Source: Candidatus Saccharimonadota bacterium (GTDB taxonomy: Bacteria > Patescibacteriota > Saccharimonadia > Saccharimonadales > Saccharimonadaceae). From it: a stretch of 64,000 bases of DNA. The translations under genes were made by a program, and so were the position numbers. The DNA lies in NCBI GenBank assembly GCA_009777795.1, contig WRLC01000003.1:52579-116578 (forward strand), read 5' to 3'. The notes under the pieces were generated by a model. That model saw nothing but the letters and a program-made list of their open reading frames with translations, searched no databases and was not told the DNA's origin. Positions within the stretch are counted from its first letter, which is position 1. The number at the start of each line of letters is the position of its first letter. Positions 25,369-32,141 of the stretch are shown here, in pieces.

Positions 25369-25374
25369 ATAGAT

Positions 25375-26535
25375 ATGTTGAAGGCAAATCGGAAGTTGCT
25401 GGCGGCGATAGCGGCGGCGGCTGTGGTGGTGGGCGGGCTGGCGTATGTGGCGGTGCCGCAGATTTGGCAGAGGCTGGGTTGGGGCGAGAATTCGGCGGTC
25501 GAAACGCCGGGCACTCAAAATAACCTCTGTTCTGAGTGTCCGGACACTCAATTAGGCGGTAATGATGGCGGGGCGGATAATGGGCAAAATGGGGCGGATG
25601 CGGGTGGCTCGGGGGCTGGTGATGCGGGCAGTGGCGGGACGGAGCGGCAGGCGCCGGAGGCGCGGGGGCCGGCGACGGGGCCGTCGCGGTCGAATGCGGC
25701 GATTCCAACTCAGACGGCACCGACTGAGGCTCAGGTTGATCGGCTGACGACGTTTGTACGGAATGCGATTAGCCAGAAAAATATGCGGAATTTGGGCGGC
25801 TGGCAGAAGGTGCGGGCGGTGCATGATTTTATAATTGACCATGTGGATTATGATTGGACGTGTTTTAACAGCGAGTGGCGGACCAACCCGCCGGAGTGCA
25901 ATCGCAATGGGAACTCGTCGTTTTCGGCGCAGGCGGCGGCGTTTAATCGAGTGGCGGTGTGTCAGGGGTATGCGCTTTTGGCGGAGGCGTTTTTTGATGA
26001 GTTGGGGCTGGCGAACCGGAAGATTACTTCGGAGACGCATATGTGGAATGTGGTGCTGGTGAATGGGCGGTATTTGCATGTGGATATTACGTGGGATGAT
26101 TTGGGCGGGACGGAGAAGTCGTATGATTATTTTTTGGTGGACGATCCGCGGACGGTGAATACGACGACGGCGGACCATAATTTTAACGTGAGTGTGATGA
26201 ATAGTTTGAACGCCGGGCGGGCGGCGTTTGATGAGGCGTGGCGACGGGGGATTTTGACGCAGATTTTGGGGGCGGAGGGGGTGATTGGGATGTTTAGCAC
26301 GCCGACGTCGGCCGAGGCTTTGGAGGTGCTGAATTTGAAATTGGCGCGGAAGGGGAAGCCGGCGATGACGATTTGTCCGGCGAAACCGGGGGGCCACGAG
26401 GCGCATATGCGGGCGTCGGGGACGGGGATTTTGGGCTCGGCGGTGTTGGATTGGTTGGTGGAGCAGAATTTGGCGATATATAATTGTGTGTTTTGGGAAA
26501 TTAATGCGAAGGATTGGGCGGCTTGGTTTGTGTAG
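25375..26535 (+). CDS. Secreted transglutaminase-like protein
   Basis: 386 residues. A single membrane/signal segment (about 8-27), a low-complexity Gly/Ala/Asp linker (about 55-110), and a transglutaminase-like domain (about 125-270). The Cys-His-Asp triad is visible in VAVCQGYALL, THMWNVVLV and HVDITWDD, the pattern of the transglutaminase/protease-like superfamily. Extra cysteines (WTCFN, PECNR) flank the site. The C-terminal 100 residues are unassigned. Bacterial relatives act on cell-wall or surface proteins; the substrate is unknown here. The linker contains the most complete palindrome copy of the GAGTGTCCGGACA motif. Divergent from murC over 35 nt. Confidence 0.78.
   Translation: MLKANRKLLAAIAAAAVVVGGLAYVAVPQIWQRLGWGENSAVETPGTQNNLCSECPDTQLGGNDGGADNGQNGADAGGSGAGDAGSGGTERQAPEARGPATGPSRSNAAIPTQTAPTEAQVDRLTTFVRNAISQKNMRNLGGWQKVRAVHDFIIDHVDYDWTCFNSEWRTNPPECNRNGNSSFSAQAAAFNRVAVCQGYALLAEAFFDELGLANRKITSETHMWNVVLVNGRYLHVDITWDDLGGTEKSYDYFLVDDPRTVNTTTADHNFNVSVMNSLNAGRAAFDEAWRRGILTQILGAEGVIGMFSTPTSAEALEVLNLKLARKGKPAMTICPAKPGGHEAHMRASGTGILGSAVLDWLVEQNLAIYNCVFWEINAKDWAAWFV
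25534..25549 (+). repeat. GAGTGTCCGGACACTC palindrome, copy 3
   Basis: A full 16-bp palindrome in the linker of the transglutaminase-like gene, encoding ECPDT. Confidence 0.65.
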
Positions 26536-26570
26536 AGTTTTCGCCTCTGGACTTTTTGGCGAAAAAAGAG

Positions 26571-26576
26571 TATAAT
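26571..26576 (+). promoter_or_regulatory. -10 box (TATAAT) for the three-gene nuclease cassette
   Basis: TATAAT 8 nt before ATG 26585; leaderless layout. It is the only promoter seen for the three overlapping genes that follow. Confidence 0.6.
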
Positions 26577-26584
26577 AATAGGAT

Positions 26585-27193
26585 ATGAAGAATATCAAGT
26601 TTGGCGCTAATTTGGCGGATATGTATGCCATACCGTTTAAGCAGAGCTTGTCTGATCGGGAGATCGCCGAATTGCCAGACGGGGCCGTGGTTTACGGTGA
26701 GTTTGGTGGGCGGATGGGCGATGAAGATGGGGCTTTTGCGGTGTTTTATTTTGATGATAAGGTTGTTGAGTGTCGCAAGAATGAAAAAGACGACAAGGAG
26801 GGTTACGACGCTTTGCTAGGGAAGCTCAGCCACGACGGAGATGTTTTTAATTATTCGGATGGCGGTTTCGGGCGGGTTGTGCTGACAAATAAGGCCTATG
26901 ATATCGAGATTGACGGCGGGCATTTGGTTCTTATGATTGATGATAGGAAGTATATGTTCGAGCCGTGGATGCGCGAGACGATGATTGCGCTTACAAAATT
27001 GTTTAAGGAGAATGTTATTTCGCGAGGGCTGACGTCGTTAGAGCCGTTGATGGGAGAGGTGCGCGAGCTAGCAGGGGAGCAGGGCAAGATTTCGAGGTCG
27101 ATGATTCAGCGAGATATGGGGCTGGGGTTTGAGATTTCGGGGCAACTTTTTGAACGATATAAACGAGAGGAGGCAGAAAATGCGACCATATAA
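26585..27193 (+). CDS. Cassette gene A: unknown protein with FtsK-gamma-like winged helix
   Basis: 202 residues, no family recognised for the first 130, which are beta-rich and acidic (SDREIAELPDGAVVYGEF; LTNKAYDIEIDGGHLVLMID). The last 40 residues include KISRSMIQRDMGLGFEISGQ, which resembles the C-terminal gamma winged helix of FtsK (pattern S-x-S-x-L-Q-R-x-x-x-I-G), a DNA-reading domain. First gene of the cassette; its end overlaps gene B by 14 nt. A DNA-binding or regulatory role in the cassette is inference. Base composition is less G-skewed than its neighbours. Confidence 0.55.
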   Translation: MKNIKFGANLADMYAIPFKQSLSDREIAELPDGAVVYGEFGGRMGDEDGAFAVFYFDDKVVECRKNEKDDKEGYDALLGKLSHDGDVFNYSDGGFGRVVLTNKAYDIEIDGGHLVLMIDDRKYMFEPWMRETMIALTKLFKENVISRGLTSLEPLMGEVRELAGEQGKISRSMIQRDMGLGFEISGQLFERYKREEAENATI

Positions 27194-27839
27194 AAGTGAT
27201 TTCAACATGTATACTGCGCTCTATGAGCTATCTACGGAGCGACCGGTTTTTGGATCGGAAGCCGACTTTCAATTCGCCCTAGCTTGGAAGATCAAGGAGT
27301 TATATCCGAAAGCTGAGATAAGGCTCGAAGAGTATTATGACGACGGGAGTGGCGACGGCAAGAATAGGTATATAGACCTGATAGTTGAGCTGGATGGCGA
27401 AACTATTCCTATCGAATTGAAGTATAAGACCGCGGAGTTCCGTGGTGAGGTAAATGGGCGGTTCTATAATCTGAAGCCACAAGGAGCGAGGGATATAGGT
27501 GGGTATTTATTTGCGGAGGATATTCGTCGTATTGAATCGTATGTTGGGCGATCCAACGAAAAGATTAACAGAGGCTATGCGGTACTACTTACTAGCGAAA
27601 AGGGTTATTGGGAGCAAGATGGTAAGGGTAAATTGTATGAAGATTTTGCACTGCCCGATAGGAAATTGTTGGAGAAAAGGCTGAAGTGGCGTTTGCCGCA
27701 AGCAGAAGACGCGGCAACGCATTGGACCGCTAAGTATCCGCCGATAACGCTGGATGGCAAATATCCGATTGATTGGCAGCTTTGGGATAATAGCCCTGCT
27801 GGCGACTTTCGGTTTATAGTCATGGAGGTAGAGAAATGA
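27180..27839 (+). CDS. Cassette gene B: PD-(D/E)xK nuclease-fold protein
   Basis: 219 residues from ATG 27180, preceded by GAGGAGG. Residues about 25-90 show the nuclease-fold core: an acidic Glu in SEADFQFALAW, Asp in NRYIDLIVEL and E-x-K in PIELKYK, spaced as in restriction-enzyme-like nucleases. The rest (about 95-219) has DIGGYLFAEDIRRIE and RGYAVLLTSE, consistent with the later strands of the same fold. No specific family recognised. Overlaps gene A by 14 nt and gene C by 4 nt, so the three are translated as one unit. Defence, repair or RNA/DNA processing are all possible. Confidence 0.6.
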   Translation: MRPYKSDFNMYTALYELSTERPVFGSEADFQFALAWKIKELYPKAEIRLEEYYDDGSGDGKNRYIDLIVELDGETIPIELKYKTAEFRGEVNGRFYNLKPQGARDIGGYLFAEDIRRIESYVGRSNEKINRGYAVLLTSEKGYWEQDGKGKLYEDFALPDRKLLEKRLKWRLPQAEDAATHWTAKYPPITLDGKYPIDWQLWDNSPAGDFRFIVMEVEK

Positions 27840-29317
27840 CAATCAGTAAGTCGGATTATATGGCGTTTTTGAAGCACCCGGCGTATTTGTGGGTGAAGAA
27901 AAATGCCAAAGAGTTGATACCGCCGGTCGATGCGGCAACGCAGGCGATGTTTGATACTGGGAATGACTTTGAGCAATATGCTGAGGCTCGATTTGATAAT
28001 ATCACTCGCCTCGGTTTCAATAATTACAAGGAATACTTATCGCTACCGGCTCGGACGGAGGAGGCGATAAAAAGTGGCGCAAAAATGATTTCGCAAGCTC
28101 GCTTTGAGAAAGATGGTTTCACTTGCATTAGCGACCTTATCGAGTTTGTTGGCGATAGGGAAGTTGACCTAATTGAAATTAAATCCAGCACTGAGGTCAA
28201 GGACGAGCATCTCTACGACCTAGCATTTCAAACAGTTGTGCTTGAGAGTTGTGGCTATAAAGTTCGGAATATTTCGGTAATTTATGTGAATAACCAGTAT
28301 GTGCGGGATGGCGAGATTGATACTTTTGGGCTGACCATACAAGAGGATGTCACGGAGCGCGTGATGGCCGAGATTGACCCGACGAAGGTTCGCATGAAAA
28401 AGGCTATGGAGACAGCCATGCTAGGCGAAATGCCGGACCCATCTGTGCGGCATTGCCAGCTTGGCTCGTATAAAGAGTGGCTTGGGGTCTATCGCAATAT
28501 CAAACAGATACCAGACTATAGTATTTATGACTTGGAACGGGTCAAGATTGAGTCGCTCGGTCAACTAGAAGATTTGGGCGTCGAGCTGCTCGCGGATATT
28601 CCTGATGACTTCCGGTTGTCAAATAAGCAACGGCTGCAAGTTGTGGCAACTCGCGCTGAAGAGTCGATTATTGACAAAGAACAAACCAAGGGCTTTTTGG
28701 ATGGGCTGAAGTTCCCGCTCTACTTTTTCGATTATGAGACGCTTGCTAGTGCTGTGCCAGCCCTTGGTGGCATCCGCCCATACCAACAGGTGCCTTGCCA
28801 ATATTCGCTCCACGTCCTCAGAACGCCGGACGGTGAGCTCGAGCATATCGAGTATCTACACCAAGAAAAGTCTAATCCATCGCGTCCGCTTGCTGAGCGG
28901 CTTATTAAGGACCTCGGGGATTCCGGAGACATCATTGTTTGGAACCAAGCTTTTGAGATGAGTCGAAATCGCGAGCTTGGCGAGATGATGCCGGAGCACG
29001 CGGAGGCCATGCAGGCTATCAATAATCGGGTTGTTGATCTTATGATTCCGTTTTCGCGTGGTTGGTATGTCGATAAGCGATTTAAGGGATCGGCAAGCAT
29101 CAAGAAAGTTTTGCCAGTTATTGTGCCGGAGCTGTCCTATGCTGTGCTCGACATCAACAATGGTGGCGATGCTCAGAAAATGTGGATGGAGGCAATTCTT
29201 GAGGGCAAGCATGATCGCGAAAAAGTCGTGCACGATTTACTGAAATACTGCGAGCTAGACACGTTAGCGATGGTGGAGATTCATAAAAAGTTGAGGGAGG
29301 TTGTAGATGCAAATTGA
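27836..29317 (+). CDS. Cassette gene C: DUF2779 protein (PD-(D/E)xK plus DEDD exonuclease-like)
   Basis: 493 residues. N-terminal half (about 1-200) has a Cas4/RecB-like nuclease pattern: Asp in CISDLIEF, then E-x-K in LIEIKSS, followed by AFQTVVLESCGY. Residues about 295-490 match DUF2779, an RNase H-like domain with exonuclease-type acidic residues: FFDYET, IIVWNQAFE, and YCELDTLAMVEI. So it combines two nuclease folds in one chain. It follows gene B with a 4-nt overlap. Its sense strand uses more C and A/T than its neighbours, hinting at later acquisition. DUF2779 proteins are widespread but not characterised to my knowledge. Confidence 0.7.
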   Translation: MTISKSDYMAFLKHPAYLWVKKNAKELIPPVDAATQAMFDTGNDFEQYAEARFDNITRLGFNNYKEYLSLPARTEEAIKSGAKMISQARFEKDGFTCISDLIEFVGDREVDLIEIKSSTEVKDEHLYDLAFQTVVLESCGYKVRNISVIYVNNQYVRDGEIDTFGLTIQEDVTERVMAEIDPTKVRMKKAMETAMLGEMPDPSVRHCQLGSYKEWLGVYRNIKQIPDYSIYDLERVKIESLGQLEDLGVELLADIPDDFRLSNKQRLQVVATRAEESIIDKEQTKGFLDGLKFPLYFFDYETLASAVPALGGIRPYQQVPCQYSLHVLRTPDGELEHIEYLHQEKSNPSRPLAERLIKDLGDSGDIIVWNQAFEMSRNRELGEMMPEHAEAMQAINNRVVDLMIPFSRGWYVDKRFKGSASIKKVLPVIVPELSYAVLDINNGGDAQKMWMEAILEGKHDREKVVHDLLKYCELDTLAMVEIHKKLREVVDAN

Positions 29318-29465
29318 AAAGTTAGTCGAGTTGATTAAGTCGGGTAAGCTATTATTTATATTAAAACAACAATTATTACTATATTATGTCAAATTATCGT
29401 TTTGTGTGTCTATGGTGGGCGAGATGGGACTTGAACCCATAAGGCTTTTGGCCAGCAAATTTTAA
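29307..29465 (+). pseudogene. Broken fourth cassette reading frame, running into tRNA-Leu
   Basis: ATG 29307 overlaps the end of gene C in the style of coupled genes. It reads MQIEKLVELIKSGKLLF, a believable protein start, then enters an AT-rich stretch (29347-29400) and the antisense of the tRNA-Leu gene before TAA at 29463-29465. Probably the remnant of a gene cut off near 29350. A chance frame is possible. Confidence 0.4.
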
Positions 29466-29498
29466 GTCTGCCGCGTATACCAATTCCGCCACTCGCCC
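29413..29498 (-). tRNA. tRNA-Leu(UAA)
   Basis: 86 nt with encoded CCA. Acceptor GGGCGAG/CTCGCCC, anticodon loop CTTAAAA (anticodon UAA), long variable arm, T-loop TTCAAGT. An extended -10 (TGCTATAAT) lies upstream near 29508-29516. It borders the nuclease cassette, and tRNA genes are common insertion points. Confidence 0.96.
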
Positions 29499-29551
29499 AC
29501 AGAGATATTATAGCATGAAAAGAGGGTTTTTGGTAGGTTGGGGAGCTGTGA

Positions 29552-29557
29552 TATAAT
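29552..29557 (+). promoter_or_regulatory. -10 box (TATAAT) for the zinc-ribbon membrane genes
   Basis: TATAAT followed by a 26-nt leader with AAGGGAG before ATG 29584. Confidence 0.55.
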
Positions 29558-29583
29558 GGAGGAAAGAAAATAAGGGAGATAAA

Positions 29584-30692
29584 ATGGCGTTAGTAAAGTG
29601 TGCAGAATGCGGCAAAGAAGTGTCGGATAAGGCAAAGAGTTGTGTCAAGTGTGGGGCGCCGATTGGGGTGGTCTCGGTGTTTGCGAAGGCGTCCGCTCAG
29701 GAAGTGGGGGGGGGGTCTTTAGTGGTGGGGTTGACCTAACAAAATCTGCGTACGGCCAGATATTCAAGCTGGTAAAAGACGGAAAATATAAGACTTTAGT
29801 CGCCGACGCGGTGGGCGCGAAGTACTCGGCGATAAATTTATTGGAAACGGGGGCGGTTTTCGGCTTGCTGTGGTTTATTTCGTCGAAAATCGGTGGAGGG
29901 TTCTTCGGTTTTGTGTTCAACGTTTTGACGGCGGCGGCGCTATTGATGGTGATTCTGGTGGTGATGGGGCTTTTGAAAAAGAGCGACAAGCCAGAGGTAA
30001 AAAGCAAGGCGGCGAGCGTGAAAGAAGAGCAGGAGCGGGTTTGCGAGGGTTGTAAAAAGCCGATTGGTGCAGGGGCGCAGTTTTGCAAGAATTGCGGCCA
30101 CAAGGTGGGTAAAAGTGATGTGGTGGTTATCATTAACAATCCGGAGACGACAGCGAACGCGGATATGATTGGCGTTTTGTCGTATGTGGTGATTATGGCG
30201 TCATGTTTCTTGCCGTTTTACTATGGGATAATGGCGTTTAGGGTGCGGGTGGATGTGAGTTTGCTAACGGCGATGAGAGTGGAGGATTTGGGAGGCGAAT
30301 TCGAGGAAGCGGGAGCAGCGTTGATGGCATTTTTCGGGGTAATAATAGTGATTGCGTTGGCTGGGTTGATAGGTAAACTTTGCGGCGTGAAAAACAGTTT
30401 GTTGGTGGCTATACCGATTGCGTTATTGGACATGATTGGGGCTTTGACGTTGATTGCGATTGTGGTGGCGAATACGCAAGAGCTGTCGGGAGGCGTGACG
30501 GCGCTGGGCTTGGGCGCCGGCTTTTGGCTGTTCTTTACTGGAACTTGCGGGCTGACATATTATTTGTTGGCGGGCGCGGAGTCGAAGAAGTTGCGCAACC
30601 GGCGGGTGGCGTGTTATTTTGCGACAATCGGGGTGTTGGTTTTGTTGGCGGCGATTGTTTTCTTGGGTATGATAACCATGTACACGGCATAG
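29584..30692 (+). pseudogene. Zinc-ribbon membrane protein split by a frameshift in a G10 tract
   Basis: From ATG 29584 (AAGGGAG upstream) the frame gives MALVKCAECGKEVSD with CxxC pairs of a zinc ribbon (VKCAECG, SCVKCG), then stops at 29739. The G10 run at 29706-29715 lies just before; one extra G would join this start to the long frame that continues to 30692. The joined protein would have about 369 residues: zinc ribbon, linker, membrane segments, a second zinc ribbon (VCEGCKKP, FCKNCG) and four more membrane segments. So either a phase-variable gene in its off state, a recent frameshift, or a homopolymer sequencing error. Typed as pseudogene because the frame is broken as given. The next gene also begins with a zinc ribbon. 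Confidence 0.6.
29706..29715 (+). repeat. G10 homopolymer at the frame break
   Basis: Ten consecutive G within the 5' part of the zinc-ribbon gene; eleven would restore the frame. Confidence 0.85.
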
Positions 30693-30728
30693 AGGGTATT
30701 TAAGGAAATAAGGAAAAGGAGATGAAAG

Positions 30729-31313
30729 ATGTTTTGTGAAAAATGTGGTATGAATTTGGGCGCGAAGACGAAGGTCTGTGAGGCTTGCGGGTATAAAGAT
30801 GACGTGAAGCTAGAGGAAAAGAAGGACCTGAAGCGGTCGTTGATTATCGGCGCGGTGCTTCTGTTGGTGCTAGGGCTGGCGATTGCTTGGGCGGTGGATA
30901 ATTTTCTGGGTGGGCAGCCGGCGCCGGCGAGGGAGCCGGAGCCTGATATAACGCTGGTGCCGGGGGATGGCGGAGGGACAAGTGGCGGTGGGGCGGTGGA
31001 TACGAGCCCGAGGTTTCGAGAAGCGGATTTTTATGGCAGGTCGTACGAATATAACACAACGACGTTTGGCGGCAGGTACGTTTTTAAGTCGGGTGGCCGG
31101 GTAGAGGGGCTTAGTTGGGTGGAAAATGGCGGAATTGGTGCCAGCAGGGGCAACTTTAGCGTGGAGGGCGACACTATATATATTATATATAAAGAGTGGA
31201 TGGACGTGGTAGCCGACTGGCACGCGCTAGCTAACCCGACGGAGACGCGGCTGACGATAATCAGTATCGAGGAGTTGAGGGATGACAAAGGCCGGGCGTT
31301 TTGGATGGAGTAG
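30729..31313 (+). CDS. Zinc-ribbon membrane protein with extracellular domain
   Basis: 194 residues. AAGGAG precedes the ATG. An N-terminal zinc ribbon with two CxxC pairs (MFCEKCGMN, VCEACGYK), a charged stretch, one membrane segment (about 39-58), a Pro/Gly-rich linker (about 60-95), and an extracellular beta-rich domain (about 100-194; FGGRYVFKSGGRVEGL, EGDTIYIIY). The outer domain resembles small lipocalin-like modules in many membrane proteins with N-terminal zinc ribbons, not certain. It lies 36 nt after the frameshifted zinc-ribbon gene, on the same strand, so they may form one unit. Function unknown. Confidence 0.6.
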   Translation: MFCEKCGMNLGAKTKVCEACGYKDDVKLEEKKDLKRSLIIGAVLLLVLGLAIAWAVDNFLGGQPAPAREPEPDITLVPGDGGGTSGGGAVDTSPRFREADFYGRSYEYNTTTFGGRYVFKSGGRVEGLSWVENGGIGASRGNFSVEGDTIYIIYKEWMDVVADWHALANPTETRLTIISIEELRDDKGRAFWME

Positions 31314-31321
31314 AGTTGTGG

Positions 31322-31327
31322 TATAAT
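31322..31327 (+). promoter_or_regulatory. -10 box (TATAAT) for the transporter gene leader
   Basis: TATAAT followed by a leader of about 70 nt before ATG 31404, one of the longer leaders in the window. Confidence 0.6.
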
Positions 31328-31333
31328 GGGGAA

Positions 31334-31354
31334 AAGGAGAATAATATGGTTTAG
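31334..31354 (+). promoter_or_regulatory. Two-codon upstream reading frame with its own ribosome binding site
   Basis: AAGGAG, then ATG-GTT-TAG at 31346-31354, about 50 nt before the transporter start, which has its own AAGGAG. Such minimal frames can control the downstream gene; it could also be chance. Confidence 0.4.
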
Positions 31355-31403
31355 CGGATTTCATAGGACTGGTTTGTTTTTATTAGTAGAATAAAGGAGT
31401 TTT

Positions 31404-32141
31404 ATGAAATTAGCTAAATTAGCGAGAAGTGAGCGTTTGGATGTGTTGTTTGCGGTTTATATCGCGGCGGCGGTGATGGTCAACCTGATGGGGGCAAAGG
31501 TGATGCCGATTGGGACGATTTTGGGGATGCAGTTTAACATTAGCGTGGCGATTGTGTTGATGCCGCTGTTGTTTTCGATTGTGGATGTGGTGTGCGAGGT
31601 TTATAACCGGAAGCGGGCGAATAGTATGGTGCGGGCGGGGATTATAACGGTGGCGATGATGACGGTGTTCGCGGCGTTTGCGGTGGCGGCGCCGGCGGCG
31701 GAACGGTTTGGGGCGGCGGAGGCGTATAATCAGGTGTTTGCAATTTCGGTGCGGTTTGGGATTGCGAGTTTGACGGCGTTTGCGGTGTCGGCGCTGCTGG
31801 ACGTATTAATATATAGTCGGATGAAAGCGCGGCATGGTGAGGGGCGGTTGATTTGGTTGAGGAACAATGCGTCGGGTTGGGCCGGGCAGTGGGTTGACTC
31901 GGCGGTGTTTGTGGCGATTGCGTTTTATAGCCCGGCGATGAGCATTGGGGCGAACCTAAATTGGATGCTGGGGATTATCATTCCGTATGCGTTGGCGAAG
32001 TGCGCGATGAGTGTTTTGACGACGCCGTTGGTTTATGTTGGCGTGCGGTTCTTGAAAGACGGAAAATTGTGGTATAATGGTGGTGATGAAAGCAAAAAGG
32101 CGAGTAGCGCAGCACCAGCGAGAAAATTACTCCAAGAGTAA
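31404..32141 (+). CDS. VUT-family (YhhQ-like) queuosine-precursor transporter
   Basis: 245 residues, six or seven membrane segments. Family signs: the DVVCEVYNRKRA motif after the third segment and LRNNASGWAGQWVDSAVFV, matching the family's RNxxS-x-x-GQxxDS. VUT/YhhQ proteins import preQ0/preQ1 or related bases for queuosine in tRNA. The rest of that pathway is not in the window, and a reduced bacterium salvaging the base is plausible. AAGGAG precedes the ATG. The last 56 nt overlap the start of the PBP gene, whose promoter is inside this gene. A two-codon frame in the leader hints at translational control. Confidence 0.85.
   Translation: MKLAKLARSERLDVLFAVYIAAAVMVNLMGAKVMPIGTILGMQFNISVAIVLMPLLFSIVDVVCEVYNRKRANSMVRAGIITVAMMTVFAAFAVAAPAAERFGAAEAYNQVFAISVRFGIASLTAFAVSALLDVLIYSRMKARHGEGRLIWLRNNASGWAGQWVDSAVFVAIAFYSPAMSIGANLNWMLGIIIPYALAKCAMSVLTTPLVYVGVRFLKDGKLWYNGGDESKKASSAAPARKLLQE
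32073..32078 (+). promoter_or_regulatory. -10 box (TATAAT) for the PBP gene
   Basis: TATAAT inside the 3' end of the transporter gene, 7 nt before ATG 32086. An earlier in-frame ATG at 32077 lies within the box itself and cannot be the leaderless start. Confidence 0.65.

Noticed and set aside
25340..25720. A 127-residue Pro-rich extension of MurC
   Set aside because: It crosses the murC promoter and the divergent transglutaminase gene, and family alignment begins at MHIYFSGIMG.
29413..29498. Phage-type attachment site in tRNA-Leu with a duplicated 3' end
   Set aside because: No second copy of the tRNA 3' part was seen near the cassette, and no integrase; the similarity to the other tRNA-Leu is ordinary.
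31328..31403. preQ1 riboswitch before the YhhQ-like gene
   Set aside because: The leader lacks a recognisable preQ1-I stem with the A-rich tail; kept only as a leader with a two-codon frame.
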